Shown here: piece by piece, positions 51,601 through 64,000 of the stretch | Position numbering within the stretch: the first letter of the stretch is position 1 | How the letters are laid out: each line of letters starts with the position of its first letter | NCBI RefSeq assembly: GCF_051020765.1 | Contig: NC_134939.1 | Coordinates: 17,043,203-17,107,202, forward strand | Source of the DNA: Lasioglossum baleicum | Taxonomy: Eukaryota; Arthropoda; Insecta; Hymenoptera; Halictidae | Direction: 5' to 3' | DNA length: 64,000 nucleotides | Translations under genes and position numbers: made by a program | Notes under the pieces: model-generated | Database searches by the model: none | The model's input: the letters and a program-made list of their open reading frames with translations, nothing else | What the model was told of the DNA's origin: nothing

Positions 51601-51929
51601 GTTACTCGGTTTTAATTTTTCCTGTGACCCAGCTTCGCCGAGATGAATGGAGCATTGAATTCTTCGAGGAGGTGGTCCAGGGCGAAGTACAAAATTGAGC
51701 GGACCGAAAAACGGAGTCCAGGCGGTGGGGAGAGGAACCGCGACATTCAGAAAAGGGTACGGCGAAGTTTCCGGGGGTTTTCGGCTCGCCTGGAACTCGT
51801 TCGTAACTGAAGTCCGATCCGGGCCGTAATTACAATTCGAACAAAGTTATGCCGGGCTGGATCGGGTGGGGGATGTGTCAAGTATTTAATCAGGGCCGAG
51901 TCGAGTCTACGAGAGACAATAGATGGCGA

Positions 51930-52250
51930 CCAACCCCTTCAGCCTACCCCCCTCCAGCCCTCTCTTACCACCGTTGTCTCCTTCATCTCCTCCTCGCCTT
52001 TACCGCTCTCTCGCCGGTTCCACTATGACTAGGGGTGCAATTATGTCGACCTCATTTCAGCGCACCCCCACTTCTACCCCCCTAGCATTGTACTATTCCT
52101 CACCGTGTCCCTCTCGCCTTCTCCCTCTCTTTCTCTTGATTTCTCTCCCACCCTTCGTCACGAAATCGTCCTTTGCATACCTTGCCCTCTCTCTCTTTTC
52201 TTAGCCTCTCTGTCTTTCCTCTCTCATCTATATCCCTCCCGTGTGCCTCA
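51930..52250 (+). repeat. Pyrimidine-rich stretch
   Basis: CT- and CCT-rich over about 300 bases. Proline-, serine- and leucine-rich frames across it are composition artefacts. Confidence 0.7.
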
Positions 52251-53078
52251 TCTTTTCTTCGTGTTTTCTTTCAATATAACCTCCAGCTTGTTGATTCTTC
52301 GACACCGACTGTTTGCCATTTAGGATTTTCCGCCGGAAGATTCTCTCCGAGCTACTTATTACCAGTGATCTTCTCCGCTTCGCTCACTGGCATTGCGACG
52401 GGAAAGAAAATAATTTATGCGACTCCGCTGAGCCCATTTCATCTGGGCTGTGCTCTGGAATTTGTAATTTCTTCCAGGAATTAGTTGCCGAAGATCTTTG
52501 TCCAAATTTTTCACTCAAAGACTACCGAAAGGAGTTTCGAAGGTGTCCCGAAGAACGCTGATCCAAGTTGAATATTTTGCGGTGCAGAAGTTCCCCGAGC
52601 TGCGGGTTGTGCAACGATTGCGAGTGGATGGCGGCATGCAGGGAATCGCCATTATTTTCTGGCAGTTTATTATGTTTTTCTGTATTGTTGACGTTCGCGG
52701 CGAAGCCGGGCATTTTGTTAGGCCATAATAAAGCCGTATCACAGTTTACGACTTCTTTCCCGGGAGAATTTGTAAGCGGACTCTCTTTTGTAACGGCGGC
52801 GGTGCCGTCCTTTTCGAAGTTTTATGGTCGAACGGCAACCGCTCTCCGCCGGTTTCTAGAAAAATAATTTCAACGTCACCACAAATTCAGGTTAGCCGAG
52901 CAACAAACTTCCACCGGTAATAGTTAGCAAGTATTTCGCGGTATGATTAATTCCGACGTTTATGTTCGTTCGCGCAGTTCCGAATTAAACAGCTGAAACG
53001 GTATGTGTTTTTGTTGTTGCCGGTACGATGGCTGCTACTCCATAAAAATAATAAATGTGTTGCCGCTGGTATCTTGTT

Positions 53079-53106
53079 GTCTCTTTCTCCCTCTCTCTCT
53101 CTCTCG
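53079..53106 (+). repeat. CT microsatellite
   Basis: Short CT run. Confidence 0.85.
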
Positions 53107-55220
53107 CCCTTATGAATTGCAAATTTTCGCGCTTCTGCTGTCTTCCGCGTCGACCCCGTCACGTGTGTGTCTTCAAAACTTTCACTCCTTTTGCTCTAAC
53201 CGGGCTGAAACACACAACTTGTCCGCGCCCATTAGAAAGTTACCGCCGACCCCAGACGACGCTCATGCTAATTCAGATTTTCGGAGACTGTCGCGCGTAC
53301 GTCGGAATCGAGCGACCAATATTTATATTTCTTCTGAAAAAACTTCAAACTTGCCAAAGTTTGCCCGCATGTATTTATTCTCGGCAAGAATCTTTCATTT
53401 AAAATTCCCATTTATCAGTAGATGAGAATTATGCGCAACATAGGAAAACAGCTTCCCCAAAATTTCTACGTTCCAATCTACGCTCGCTGGGGATTCCTAT
53501 CTCCGCGTTCGCATCTTAAATTTCGTCTGATCATTACGCTCGCTCCGCTTCGCTTTAATAAATCAACCAGCCGAGATTTATGCTAGATAAAATCAGCCCG
53601 GTCGTTTCGCAGCGTGCGTAAGTTCACCGACGGCAATTTGTCGCAGGAATTAGCCGATCGAGTGGAGATTCGTATCGCTAAGTATCTGGAAATAAATAAA
53701 ACCGATCGATCGCGGCTGTCGAACAAACTTCTCCGCGAGAGCGCATCGTTATCGTCGACGCAGATTATTCCATTATACGATTAAAAACCGTGCTGGAGGC
53801 TTGCGGTATATTTATTCGAACAGGGAATATCGAGCTTGAACGACGCCTGGGCATTCATCGAACATTAAGTCGTTAAACTGTATAAAATGATGATTATTAA
53901 CCTTCCATTTGCTGGCGCATAATCATTCAAAATCCTGTTAACAAGCTCCCGGTAAATAAAGTGTAAAGAACGAAGCGCAGTAAGTACCGAGGCAAAATTC
54001 TGGTCTCTCTTGGATGAAACGAACGAAATTAGTAGTAGAAAAATGATCGCGAGGAATATCAGCGGGATTTGCGTCGGTACAAGTTCGCGGAACAATGGGC
54101 CGTCCGAGCCGAGGGTTTATTACCGAATGAATTGCCACCCTCGCGGTGGCCGCATCGACGGACTATGCAATTTAGAACGAGTTAATTGAAGTGCAATAAG
54201 TCGTTAAAACTCTTGAGCAAATTAATTAATATAAAAGCCGGTTAGAATAGCGCGGTAGTGGCGTCGACGTCGGCCAAAGCTTTGCCTGGTTCACTCCACC
54301 CCCCGCGCGTCCGCCAATCGGCGGTAACGACGATGGCGGAAGGGAAAACGATGAGAGATTCGAGGGAGGACGAAGGAAAAGTACGGTTAATGAAATAATG
54401 CACGCCCGACGTAGTCTTCGAGCACGCAGCTCCACGCGGCAGATTTATCCTTTCCCTGGAATTACTGACTAAAAACGCCGGACCTACCCCCTTGCTACGA
54501 CCCTCCGGCACCCTGCGATGGAATCGCGGAGCTGGCTAGATCGTACGAAGCAAAAGAATCGCGTAATCTGTTTAATCATTAAGCCTGGCCGCGACGCAAC
54601 GTCTGTAACTATGCTAATCGGGTTTCGCGGGGATCGAAGCTTTCATTCTTTAACTTTGTATGCGGATATTCTTTCCGGATTTTCCGATTTTCAAAAGTGG
54701 GAGTAATGTAGGGCCGATTGTGGTTGTGCTGAACAATTGTATGAATATATTTTTTTGGTAAAATAAACATTGCAGCGATGTAGGATCGGGGATGTTTCTA
54801 CAGTCTCGTCCAGATTAGGATCCCTCGAAGAATCTCGGTGACTCCGTGTCCTCGAGTTGTTAATGTTTCTCGAAACCACCCCCCGCTGTCTGTAGCCACC
54901 CGTTCCGGAGGTGTTCGGTTATGCGAGCGCGCGCCCGCTGACTTCGCTGAAAACATTTAGTCCGGCGAAACCGGTTTTAAAAGGTCTAACGAACTGTGAA
55001 GTCGGGCTAATTGAGTCTGTTGCAAAATGCGACCGTATCTCTCCGCCGGAACCAGTTTACGGCACTGCGACAGGTGTCACGCGGCGCCGTTTCATTGCTT
55101 TACGAGTGCTAATTATCTTAAACGCGGGGGTGTGGGAGGGAATGTCGACGCAGCGGGGAGAGAGAGAGCAAAAAAAAAGGAAAAACGTAACCAGCAAATC
55201 ATTCGTCGCTTTGCTTATTC

Positions 55221-55255
55221 TCCCGTCTCTCCCTCCCTCCCTCTCTCTTTCTCTC

Positions 55256-55306
<51 letters not shown>

Positions 55307-55315
55307 CTCCTCTCG
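55221..55315 (+). repeat. Longest CT microsatellite of the window
   Basis: About 95 bases of CT with a few G or C interruptions. It creates long serine/leucine frames in two plus-strand registers (up to 230 codons) that should not be taken as genes. Confidence 0.93.
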
Positions 55316-56881
55316 TCAGTTCCGGCTGATTATTTCTCGCGGAGCCGACGCAATTTGTTCCTCTTGAAGCCGCGCTACTCGAATTTTTGCATTCCAGACG
55401 GAAACTCCGACGCTGCTCCTAATTATAATGAACCGGGAATGACTAATGACGACGCTTTTGTAACAAGGACTCGCTCTAACTCCCCTGCCCCCGGGAACAC
55501 GAGCTTAGACAGCGTATTTTCTGTCGCCGAGAGCTTATCGGCAGCCCCTTCAATGATAAAGGAGCCTAATCATTCGTTTACCCTGCGATCCTCAGGGAAA
55601 TAATTGCGTTATTTAACCCGAGGTAATCCGTGAATTTTTTACTCTTGGAACACTGTTCAAATGATAATTTCACGATTAAACGTCTTCACACTGTCTCACG
55701 AATGAGTTCAATTAATTCGTTGTTGATATCATTTTTTCCACTACAAGTATCGGAACATACTACTGACAGGATGTAATATTTGCATAGATCGAACGGGAAA
55801 CTAATTACAAACATTTGAATGCTCTTACTCGAGGAATACATGTGCAGGCGCGCAGGTAAAAGGACATTGTATACGTGGACTATCGAGGGTATCAAAGGCT
55901 GAAGTTTCGATTTCTTTTGAAGAATGTGATATTGAATTTCGTGTCATATTGGATTTTTAATATTCCTTATTCCGTTCCGGTGTTCGTTTCAATGCTCGGA
56001 AGCTAAAATCGTGATATATGATCGCGAGAAACTTTTTATTTTCTCGTTACACGTCGTCGGAAGATTTCGTGCAACGAATGGAAAATTTCATATCACTCCT
56101 CCTCCTTAATTAATCTTTTATTGCAAAAATATCTCTCGATGTCTACTAAAAATCGAATAACTCTACAAATCTTTTTTTCAAACATTGTAATGTGCATATT
56201 TAGTGTTGACAGACATTGTTATTGCATTTACTGGTAGTTATTCTTGTAAAGCGAAATAAACCCAGAAGGGTTTAAAGTGTTTGAAAAATTAAAAATATAA
56301 ATCTCAAGCCCATGACAACGCGGCGATTTCCACGGCAAAATTACAGTGCTCTATAACTTCTCCGGGATCAGGAACGAGCGCCAGGCCACAGGTATCCGCG
56401 ATTGGTCGTGTCCGATCATAAACAAACAATAAACACGTCGGTCGATCGGCTGGACGTAAATCGGGCTTCCGGTTCGAGCAAAGATCCGGCGCGAGAGGGG
56501 CGGCTGTGGGTAATCTTCCCTTATCAGAATGGATCGTGTAATGCCTGGTAACGAGGATGCAATGTCATCCGAAATCCCTGCCACGTAGGCCGGCTCTGCG
56601 GAGGATCGTTGGATTCGCGGGAATGACGAAACACGTCTCGGTAGCCTGGTGCAGGGCTCTGGTGCATATAGTGTGCATCGGTGCACTGCGCGCGCGGTTG
56701 CCTGTACAACACTGTCTCTCGATGTACACTAATTCCCACGGTTCATCCGACACCCTTTAAAACAGGACAACCTGCTTCACTGCCAAAAAACAACGCCCCG
56801 AAAACCCACAATTTCGAATTAATTCAGGAAAACGAAGCTGGAACATTAAAATCTATCAGAGTAATTATCAGAGTAATTTCT

Positions 56882-56961
56882 TTAAGCCTTTGCACTCGGA
56901 ACTATTTTAACACGAAAACTAAACATTTCTTCTAACCTAGAATATTTTCATGTGATGCATT
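56882..56961 (+). mobile_element. piggyBac-type end, repeat family B, copy 2
   Basis: TTAA then GCCTTTGCACTCGG, followed by ACGAAAACTAAACATTTCT and GAATATTTTCAT at the same spacing as in the copy at 15659. Identity is clear but diverged. No opposite end was found downstream. Confidence 0.5.
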
Positions 56962-57730
56962 ATTAAACTGATGCAATTTACTCGTGCAATACAGAAATAT
57001 TTTTTTTATAATATACATATACCGAAAGAAATAAATTCAGATTTGGCCCACATTTGAGCTAATTCTTGCGGAGTCCACCTGTTTTCGATTTAATGAAACG
57101 AGTGTGGTCTTCGTCGTATTTCCATCGAGGCATTACCGTATTCGGGCCACTAGCAAGAAGCACGGCGACCGGAAGTCCTGGTCGATGGACAGAGACGGAG
57201 AGGAACAGGGCTGGAAAGCTCGACGGGGATAGAGAGGAGCGTAAACGGACGAGCATGCGAGCCAAAGGCAACCAAGCGGGGAATCGGCGAGAGCTAGAGC
57301 TGAATTAGCATGGCTATCTGGGTAATATATTGGACTGTATCGTTGGACACGACCAGCCAGAGCCACGTGATATACTGACACCCCGGGTTTTATTGGCAGC
57401 ACCGTAGTCCACCCTCTCTACCTACCACCCCCTTTTCGGCTACCTTCACCTATGCCGACCCTTCACGCCCGGATTATCCACTTTCCTCGTTAATCCGGCA
57501 ACCAGAATCGACTGGCAACGCTAAAAAATGCATTCCCTTTCCATTACCTTCCTACAGCCTCGCTTCTACACCACCCTGGCAACCCTTTCGTCCTATCCTG
57601 GTCGAGGGAGATATTCCTCGGTTTCTTTCCCATGATTTCATTAACCGAAAAGAGAATAAACGCGGTGCTACAGTGCTGTTGCGCATTCTGCTGTATCTCC
57701 TGCATAGTTCAGGACTCTAGCCAGTGATCA

Positions 57731-57762
57731 CTAGACTGCGGATTTTTATGTATTTATGGCTT
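57731..57762 (+). mobile_element. Family C, partial copy flanked by AGTGATCACT palindromes
   Basis: CTAGACTGCGGATTTTTATG then TATTTATGGC follows the left end of family C. An AGTGATCACTAG palindrome lies just before it (57723-57734), and a similar CTAGTGATCACTA occurs at 57905-57917. The pair may bound a roughly 190-bp insertion, but the far side does not contain the family C right end. Confidence 0.45.
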
Positions 57763-60301
57763 ACGAAAATTTTAAAAAATACTGTAATATAAAACTCGAT
57801 AGAATTTAGTACGATTTTAATTTGTTTGGGATCTACAAAGACTGCTCCCATGAAAGATAGAATTATATTACACATACCACTTTCTCTTAAAATTTGTAAA
57901 ATTTCTAGTGATCACTATAAAATTATTCGGGTACGTTTAACAAATCTTGTCTAATTGGAAATGAGAAAGATACATATATTTACGAAAATTGAATATGTTG
58001 TACATAAGGAAAGACTTCCCCAGAATATCTTTTTAATTTGCGTTCTTTTATTCCTAGGGGAAGATGGGCCATTATTAATATTAATTGTGTAGGTGTAGCC
58101 TGCTTGAAAAAAAATTAATCTACCAGCTGATCTCGAGGGCAGCGCGCGACTATCGATCGCGGCCGGTAATTAACGCGTGGTATACCGGAGAAAAATCGAA
58201 AGCGATCAAACGTCGGTACGCACTGCTAACTAATTACCCGCCATGGATCGTGATTGCATCGCTTTGTCAGTCTCTCTGACTAGAGCTCGCCTCGTCTCGC
58301 CTCGCCTCACCTCGCGCGCTGCATTTGCATTCCGACATTTGTTCCAGGGAACACCGGAGGTTCTATCTATTTTTAACTAGTACCTCGGCCACACCATCGA
58401 ACTTGCTAATAGGCCGTCACACGGGAGTCCATTGTGATTCTCGTCAAAACGTGTTCATTATCGTCACCTTTTCCCGTAAATATTCTATGGAATGGATATT
58501 CTATCGGAATTCATAGTAATTCCTTATCGGACGATCGAAATGATTCCATTATTCGCCGTGCAATTCTACTTCTATCCATTCGGTTCTACCACTGGTCGTT
58601 AATCCATTTTTGATGCGCTTTCATTCCATTAATTGCAATTTCGTGATTCCACGTTTTGCAAGAATATATGAAACTGTAGCCATAAGAAGAGAGTGCTTCA
58701 ATATTTTAGAAACGCCTCGACAAAGTTATCGAAGGAAGAAAGAATTTTTCACGCGACTCCCGTTGCCTACAACTGGTACACAAAGTTTTTATTGAAATGG
58801 ACGTTTCTTCAGAATTCGGAAGAGAAGAAAAACTGATCGGTGTCGATAAGTTTCTCTGATTAAGTCATCTGGGAAAGTGTTCTCCTCGGCTGTGGACGAT
58901 CTTTGCTCGATCCTGGGCGTTAGTCTGGCATATTGGCAGGCCTTCGGGAGTTATTCGCGGAGTAAAAGTGGAGCGTGGGCGGTCGTCGCGCATCAATTCC
59001 GGCGGGGACTGATTCGGAGGGAAATTGATATCCGAGGCTGGGATCTCGGAATCGGTTCCTCCGCGAAATAAATTGATTCGGGGATCCTCGGGGCGCAACA
59101 GCGTTCTCTCCAACACCGTGGAAGAAGCGAACCACGACGACGAAGAGGAACGAAGAAGATGAAGAGAGGACGAAGAAGGTAACACTCCGGTTTGTTATAT
59201 AGCGTCGGCCATTCGGCGCAGGTGCGCGGCTTCGGGCCAGGCCTCCGTGTCACACAACTTTTACGTTATTGCGATCTGCTCTTCGACACAATCGACTTGT
59301 AGCTGAGATTTACTCCGTTTTAAAACGGCCTCGAACCGGGAACCAGGGGCCCGGCTTTACCACGCGCAGCTCGTTCCTTCTGCTTTCTCATGGCCGGCCG
59401 ACGTTTTACGATTCAAAGTTCCCTCGCCCAGCAGCGTTCGTTAAAGCTCTGCCCTCGACGGATTCACGGCCGGAAGATCGACGAAAGCCACTTTTCAGAA
59501 ACGCACGATCATATTATTTCAAACCAAAGGGAACTCCGAGAGCCGCGTCGCGACGCGCGGCAACTGTTCGAACTTTACGAGCGGATTTCTTTCCGCCGAT
59601 TTCACCCGGTCCCGATCGGTTCTACCACCGGCGACCTTGGCTCTCCAACACACGCAAGCCTCTTCACGATCGCCCATACACTCGGTGTTTATAGCCCTCG
59701 AATGGCAACCGTGACTCGAAAGTGTTTCCTCAGATTTTTACTGGCCCGCAGCCAGAAAACTTGAAACTCCAAATTCTTCGGATTTCATAAGAAAGTTTCA
59801 TAGTTAATTTTTTAGTGGGCCCGTCTCGAGAGGTTCTCCGAGAACAAGCTCTAAGAATTTGGTGCCGAAATTTCGACTCTGCAGAAAAAATTACAGTGTA
59901 GTAGATATCTAATTTTTATATTGAGTTAATCTCCGACGAAGAGAATCTCGTTCCAAGAATTTCGTGTCTTTAGTGTGTCGAAGTTTTAATCTCTGCTTTG
60001 AAAGTTTTAATCATTGTGAAAATGGCTCGAGTAATTTGGATATTTAATTTTTCATTGACCTAGTTGCCCGAGGAAATTTCATTGCGAGGAAAATGGGTTG
60101 GTAGATTTGTTTGATACATTATTTGACACCTGCCAAGAAGGGCCGAGATTTAAGCGAGGCGACTAATTGATAAAGCTCTCGAGGAGTTCGCGATGGGCTG
60201 CCGGTGAAAAATTAACTCACTTTTAGCCCGTGACTACGCGGAGATATCCAAACTTTCCAAAGAAAAGTGTACAAAGTAGAATTGACCCAATATTAGTCGA
60301 G

Positions 60302-60327
60302 CTCTCTCTCTCTCTCTCTCTCTCTCA
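60302..60327 (+). repeat. CT microsatellite
   Basis: Pure CT run of about 12 units. Confidence 0.9.
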
Positions 60328-61117
60328 CTTTTCCCCGTCGCTCTACTTACTTTACTACTTTAGAAACTGAAACCAAGAATGGCGTTACGGCAAACAAGAA
60401 CTTCTTACCGAAATAATGCAAAGTGCCCCTTTATTTTCGAAACGAATATTAAGTGTCAAACAAAAGCCAAGTTTTGTTTGACCGTTTCTGCCTCTGCAGA
60501 CAGTAATCGGACTGTTACTTTCATAAACAATTTAACGTGTTGACAAAATATTGTTAATAGATCGAGCAAATCTCATTAGGGAAGGCACTCTACAATTCTA
60601 AAAACTTAAACAATTATGCATTTACAATTGGAAAAGTATTTGCATTAAAAAGTCGGCAAATTTTATTTATTAACGAGGGCAAATAAAAAATGTTGAGAGA
60701 ACATTACAGATTAAAAAATTCGTAAAATATGATGAACCTGGAAATAATTTATTTTTCAAGCGAGGTAGATCAGTCGCATAAAGGAAATTTTCCCAATGAA
60801 TTATAGATGCGATCCCCATAAATTTCGCTCTGTTTTAGTCGCCAAAATACGGTCGGCATCATCAAAGACTGGAACAATGGCGCGGCGAAGCAGAGCCGAG
60901 GAAAGAAAATGTTCAATTTATGATCAAGCGCAAATAGAAAATTGCAAAGGATATTTCCGCAATCCCTGTGCAATCCAAGGGTGAATATATAATGTAACAG
61001 GTGCAGAAAACCCTTAAAGCACCGCACAAAGCCGAGGAAGAAAGAGAAAACGCGGGGCAAGCGCTACGCGAGACAATGAGCGAAGAGATTATAAAGGGAG
61101 ACAGTAGAAAGAAGAAG

Positions 61118-61134
61118 GGAGAGAGAGAGAGAGA
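61118..61134 (+). repeat. GA microsatellite
   Basis: Short GA run. Confidence 0.85.
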
Positions 61135-61599
61135 CCAGGGAAACGACCGATAGAGTTAGGTGGAAAGATTGAGTCTGTTCAGTGACTACCAGGCGGTTTT
61201 TACACGCGACCTGTTTATACGACAATACCTTTGACTCATTCGACTCTGCGGAACCACGACTACAAGCGACATTTCCATCTGCACGTACGTTGTTCCTCCT
61301 CGAATTGTACGTCTCCGTCATTGTATTCCGCAGCAATGTGCCTCCCCAAGAGGTGTTTTCAAACAGTCCACATGACCAACACTCACTGAATCACCTTTTC
61401 ATTCTCGGGGTACTTAGCAATTGTTCTCCGGAACGCGGACGAACCATTGTCGAATTGTTAGGGCCCCTACGTTACTTCCGGCCATTGAAAAATTTAGGTC
61501 TGCAACACTTCGGCTTGGAACATTTACGTTCTCCACCCTCGCTGGTCCGGGATTATTTTCGCAGCCTCCGAAAATTTTCGTAATACTTTTAATTAGAAT

Positions 61600-61733
61600 T
61601 GTACAATTCTACATTGTCCATATCGTAAAAATTACGTTGAATTAATCTAATTTGAAATAATGTGATGTGAGATAACTCGTAAACTCATTTTTTTTTAAAT
61701 TTTGACTTGGACCACTTTCATAATTATGGGCAC
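61600..61733. mobile_element. MITE family A, truncated copy
   Basis: From about 61622 the sequence follows the interior of the 26.4-kb element: ATCGTAAAAATTAC, then TTGAATT, GATAACT, and GTAAACTCAT (GATAAACTCAT in the other copy). It ends in a 30-nt terminal repeat at 61704-61733 (ending TCATAATTATGGGCAC). The opposite terminal repeat is missing, so the left part is lost or overwritten. The terminus overlaps a perfect hairpin, GCACAATT/AATTGTGC, at 61730-61748. Confidence 0.6.
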
Positions 61734-64000
61734 AATTGTAAATTGTGCTGATTATTTCGAATGAACGCTTCCGAACGAGATTACGTTGTTCGCGTCCTTA
61801 ATTATGAGATGCCGTCCATTACATGGTCGTTCAAACAAAATCCGCGTGGGCGTACATCCGTCGTCTGTATCGAACGTTTCGCAGCGTAGTAAAACGATAT
61901 AGAGGCGAACGAATGAGGAAGGGTGGTGCGGAGGGTGGTCTGTGACATCGAAGCTAGCTTGTCGAGTTTGTTCCCGATGTTTGCCGAATGCAGTCAAAGT
62001 GCATGTGAATTACCGCATTAACCTGGAGTCAGCCTTTACGCTGTCAGCGTGCCGCATAATTAAAACATTCTTGTCGCTCGAAACGAAACGTCACTGCAAA
62101 CAGCCATGCCGATCATTTCGATTTGAATCTAGTCACCGGTCAAATTAATTAACGGCTCTTCTTACCGTGAATTTATTCACGGCGTCCGCGAGGTTCAAAT
62201 TGAATGTACACTCGTGTCTACTTTTGAACAAGAACTTTGTGCCTCGATTGACGAAAAGCTTCACAAAATGTCGTTAAAATTCACTAAATCATGGAAGATA
62301 ATTCTTGTTTCGAGATTTCGTAGTTGATCAGGTCAGAAATACATTGTTTCTTCGATCGCGTGTAGTTCTATTAATTTGATATTAATTTGAATAAATCTTG
62401 TAATCTATGCTCGGATAACAATCCCGAGGCACAGTTTGGACGTTAAAGGATCGATTTGCATCGCGAGTTTGGCCAAAGAAATGCACAAGACCGCGTTCGA
62501 GCGGCTTAAAAATTCGGATCGATGATCGTCTATGCTAAGAGGCAGTGTTCTGTCGATCCCCGGCATCCGATTGTTCCTTTTTATACTCCCTGTCTTCGTT
62601 CCCGACGAAGGTATTCTTCATGCTGACTAGCCTCCTGCAGGAGAACGCCTCCCACGTTGCTTGTCCTTCCCTTATTAGAATATTTTACGTTGAAACAGAC
62701 TGAAGGGAAACGTCGAATGCTCGATCGCTCGAACCGATCTCCGTCGAGAAAGCCGTGCTCCGGCAAAAGTTTCGTTGGATCGGTGAATTTTTTCCACTGG
62801 CAAAAATTCGTTCGCTCCATGGATCAGGTAAACTACCGTCACCGTCTCAAATTTTACTATCGCGAGTCCCTTTCCCGATGAATTACCGAACGACCCCACT
62901 CGCTTTCGCGGCGGTTCCGAGGGAAATCAGACGAAATTGAGCTTGAAGAAAAGCTATGAAAAATTTTACAATCCATGATAATGAAAGATCTCTTTACGGC
63001 CCAGAACGATTCGAGTTGCTCGTGGTAATTGGATCAGCGACTACCGCGCTAGACCATCGATAAAAATCTTGAAACTAATCGGGGCTGGCAGCAATTCAAA
63101 CACTGCTACGGATTATAATTATTAGAGTTTTCCAGATAATTTTCAAAATATGATTAGCGGGATTATTGATCGTATTAGAGGCTCTGAATAGTTTTAAATA
63201 ATGGTTCGCCTGTTCCGAGCGGTTCTCGAGAATGCAAAATAAAACGCGAGGCAAGAACAAAGTCCGCAAACGTTTGCGGAAGACGTATCGATACCCCCCG
63301 CACACGTTCCTTTCCGTTTACATAACGAGCTAAGTCTCCGTGTTCATCGAATAATACGATGCGCCGTTCCTCTCCCGGCATAAATCTCATATTTTTCCAA
63401 ATATCGGATTTCCTTCAAGCTTCAACTCCAAAAGTAGAGGGGAAAAAAGCGTAAGAGGAGAAAAAGGGAAAAAAGGAAGGAAATAATAAAGGGATCACGG
63501 AGCTTCCGGGCAACATGTGAAATCTCCTCAACATTGAAATACGTATTCGAATGTTCGACTCTTCTTACATCGAGGTTTTCCATGGCGGAGCGCTGCAACC
63601 CTGCATAGTTTACAACTATGTTTCATCCTAGTCCTGATGCTACTAGCGAAGCATGTGGACGTAGATGGGAAAGGAGAGATAGAGAGAGAATCCGACGTCC
63701 TCGGATTCGAGATGACATTCTTCCGCCCCCTCGAATCGTCCTTCGGCCACTGTCTTCGGCAAATAGCTGGCTTTTTACAGATCTTGCAACTACATCGGGA
63801 AATCGCGAGATTTTCTCGGAAATTTATTCTCTATTATCGCTCGCGTTTTTAATTTCGAGTAGCCTGAAAACAGTAGTTTATTTATTATATATAATTCCTT
63901 GTAAAAGAATAAAATTATTTTTGGCATGTCGGATTCTTCGAAAAATATTGAATAAAGCCAGGTCACGTACGATAACGTGCAAACAATGTCGAAAAAGGCA

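Larger units (their letters stand above)
45850..64000. other. Probable intron or intergenic DNA right of the candidate exon
   Basis: No further exon of the candidate gene was found. Frames near 58.9-59.7 and 61.2-61.6 kb are short, overlapping and unrecognised. Listed repeats and motif clusters are the only identifiable structures. Confidence 0.5.

Noticed and set aside
54911..55603. 230-codon plus-strand open frame
   Set aside because: It spans the long CT microsatellite, which supplies a stop-free serine/leucine run. The flanking parts show no domain.

Overview
This window looks like gene-poor nuclear DNA from an insect, most plausibly a hymenopteran such as a bee, wasp or ant. The evidence is moderate GC with abundant CpG, many long GA/CT microsatellites, TAAT/ATTA-rich AT blocks, and short transposon relics with piggyBac, hAT and mariner-type ends. 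The species assignment is inference. I see no bacterial operon, rRNA, CRISPR array, convincing tRNA or recognisable transposase. None of the long open frames resembles a protein family I know. They are best explained by CpG-rich or low-complexity DNA that happens to lack stops.

Only one place looks like part of a protein-coding gene. At 45807-45843 (+) a 37-nt coding stretch (MSRFVDTFDYAA, plus one base) starts at an ATG and runs into a consensus GTGAGT splice donor. Upstream is a GC-rich leader of several hundred bases with a five-codon upstream ORF, MTTET, in the same frame. I read it as a candidate first coding exon followed by a long intron filling the right third of the window. I cannot name the gene. 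The first 33 bases may be the end of another exon, on weak evidence.

The rest is intergenic or intronic sequence carrying repeats. The left part (1-24.6 kb) holds a diverged local duplication (about 2.5 and 3.1 kb), microsatellites, a piggyBac-like end (15.66 kb) and a 133-bp inverted-repeat element (19.76 kb). The centre (24.6-35.1 kb) is the densest repeat region: three decayed tandem arrays, two MITEs with clear terminal inverted repeats, a hAT-like miniature element, and a 281-bp piggyBac-like MITE with long inverted ends. The 35-45 kb stretch is mostly microsatellites and a CpG-rich block (41.0-41.8 kb). The right part (45.8-64 kb) holds a strong hairpin at 46.2-46.3 kb that pairs completely only when read from the minus strand, clusters of homeodomain-type TAATTA sites, a mariner-type end at 51.5 kb, the longest CT microsatellite (55.2-55.3 kb), and second copies of three repeat families.

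No exciting multi-gene system is visible. The items most worth checking are the minus-strand hairpin, the candidate first exon with its in-frame uORF, and the small interspersed repeat families with several copies in the window.
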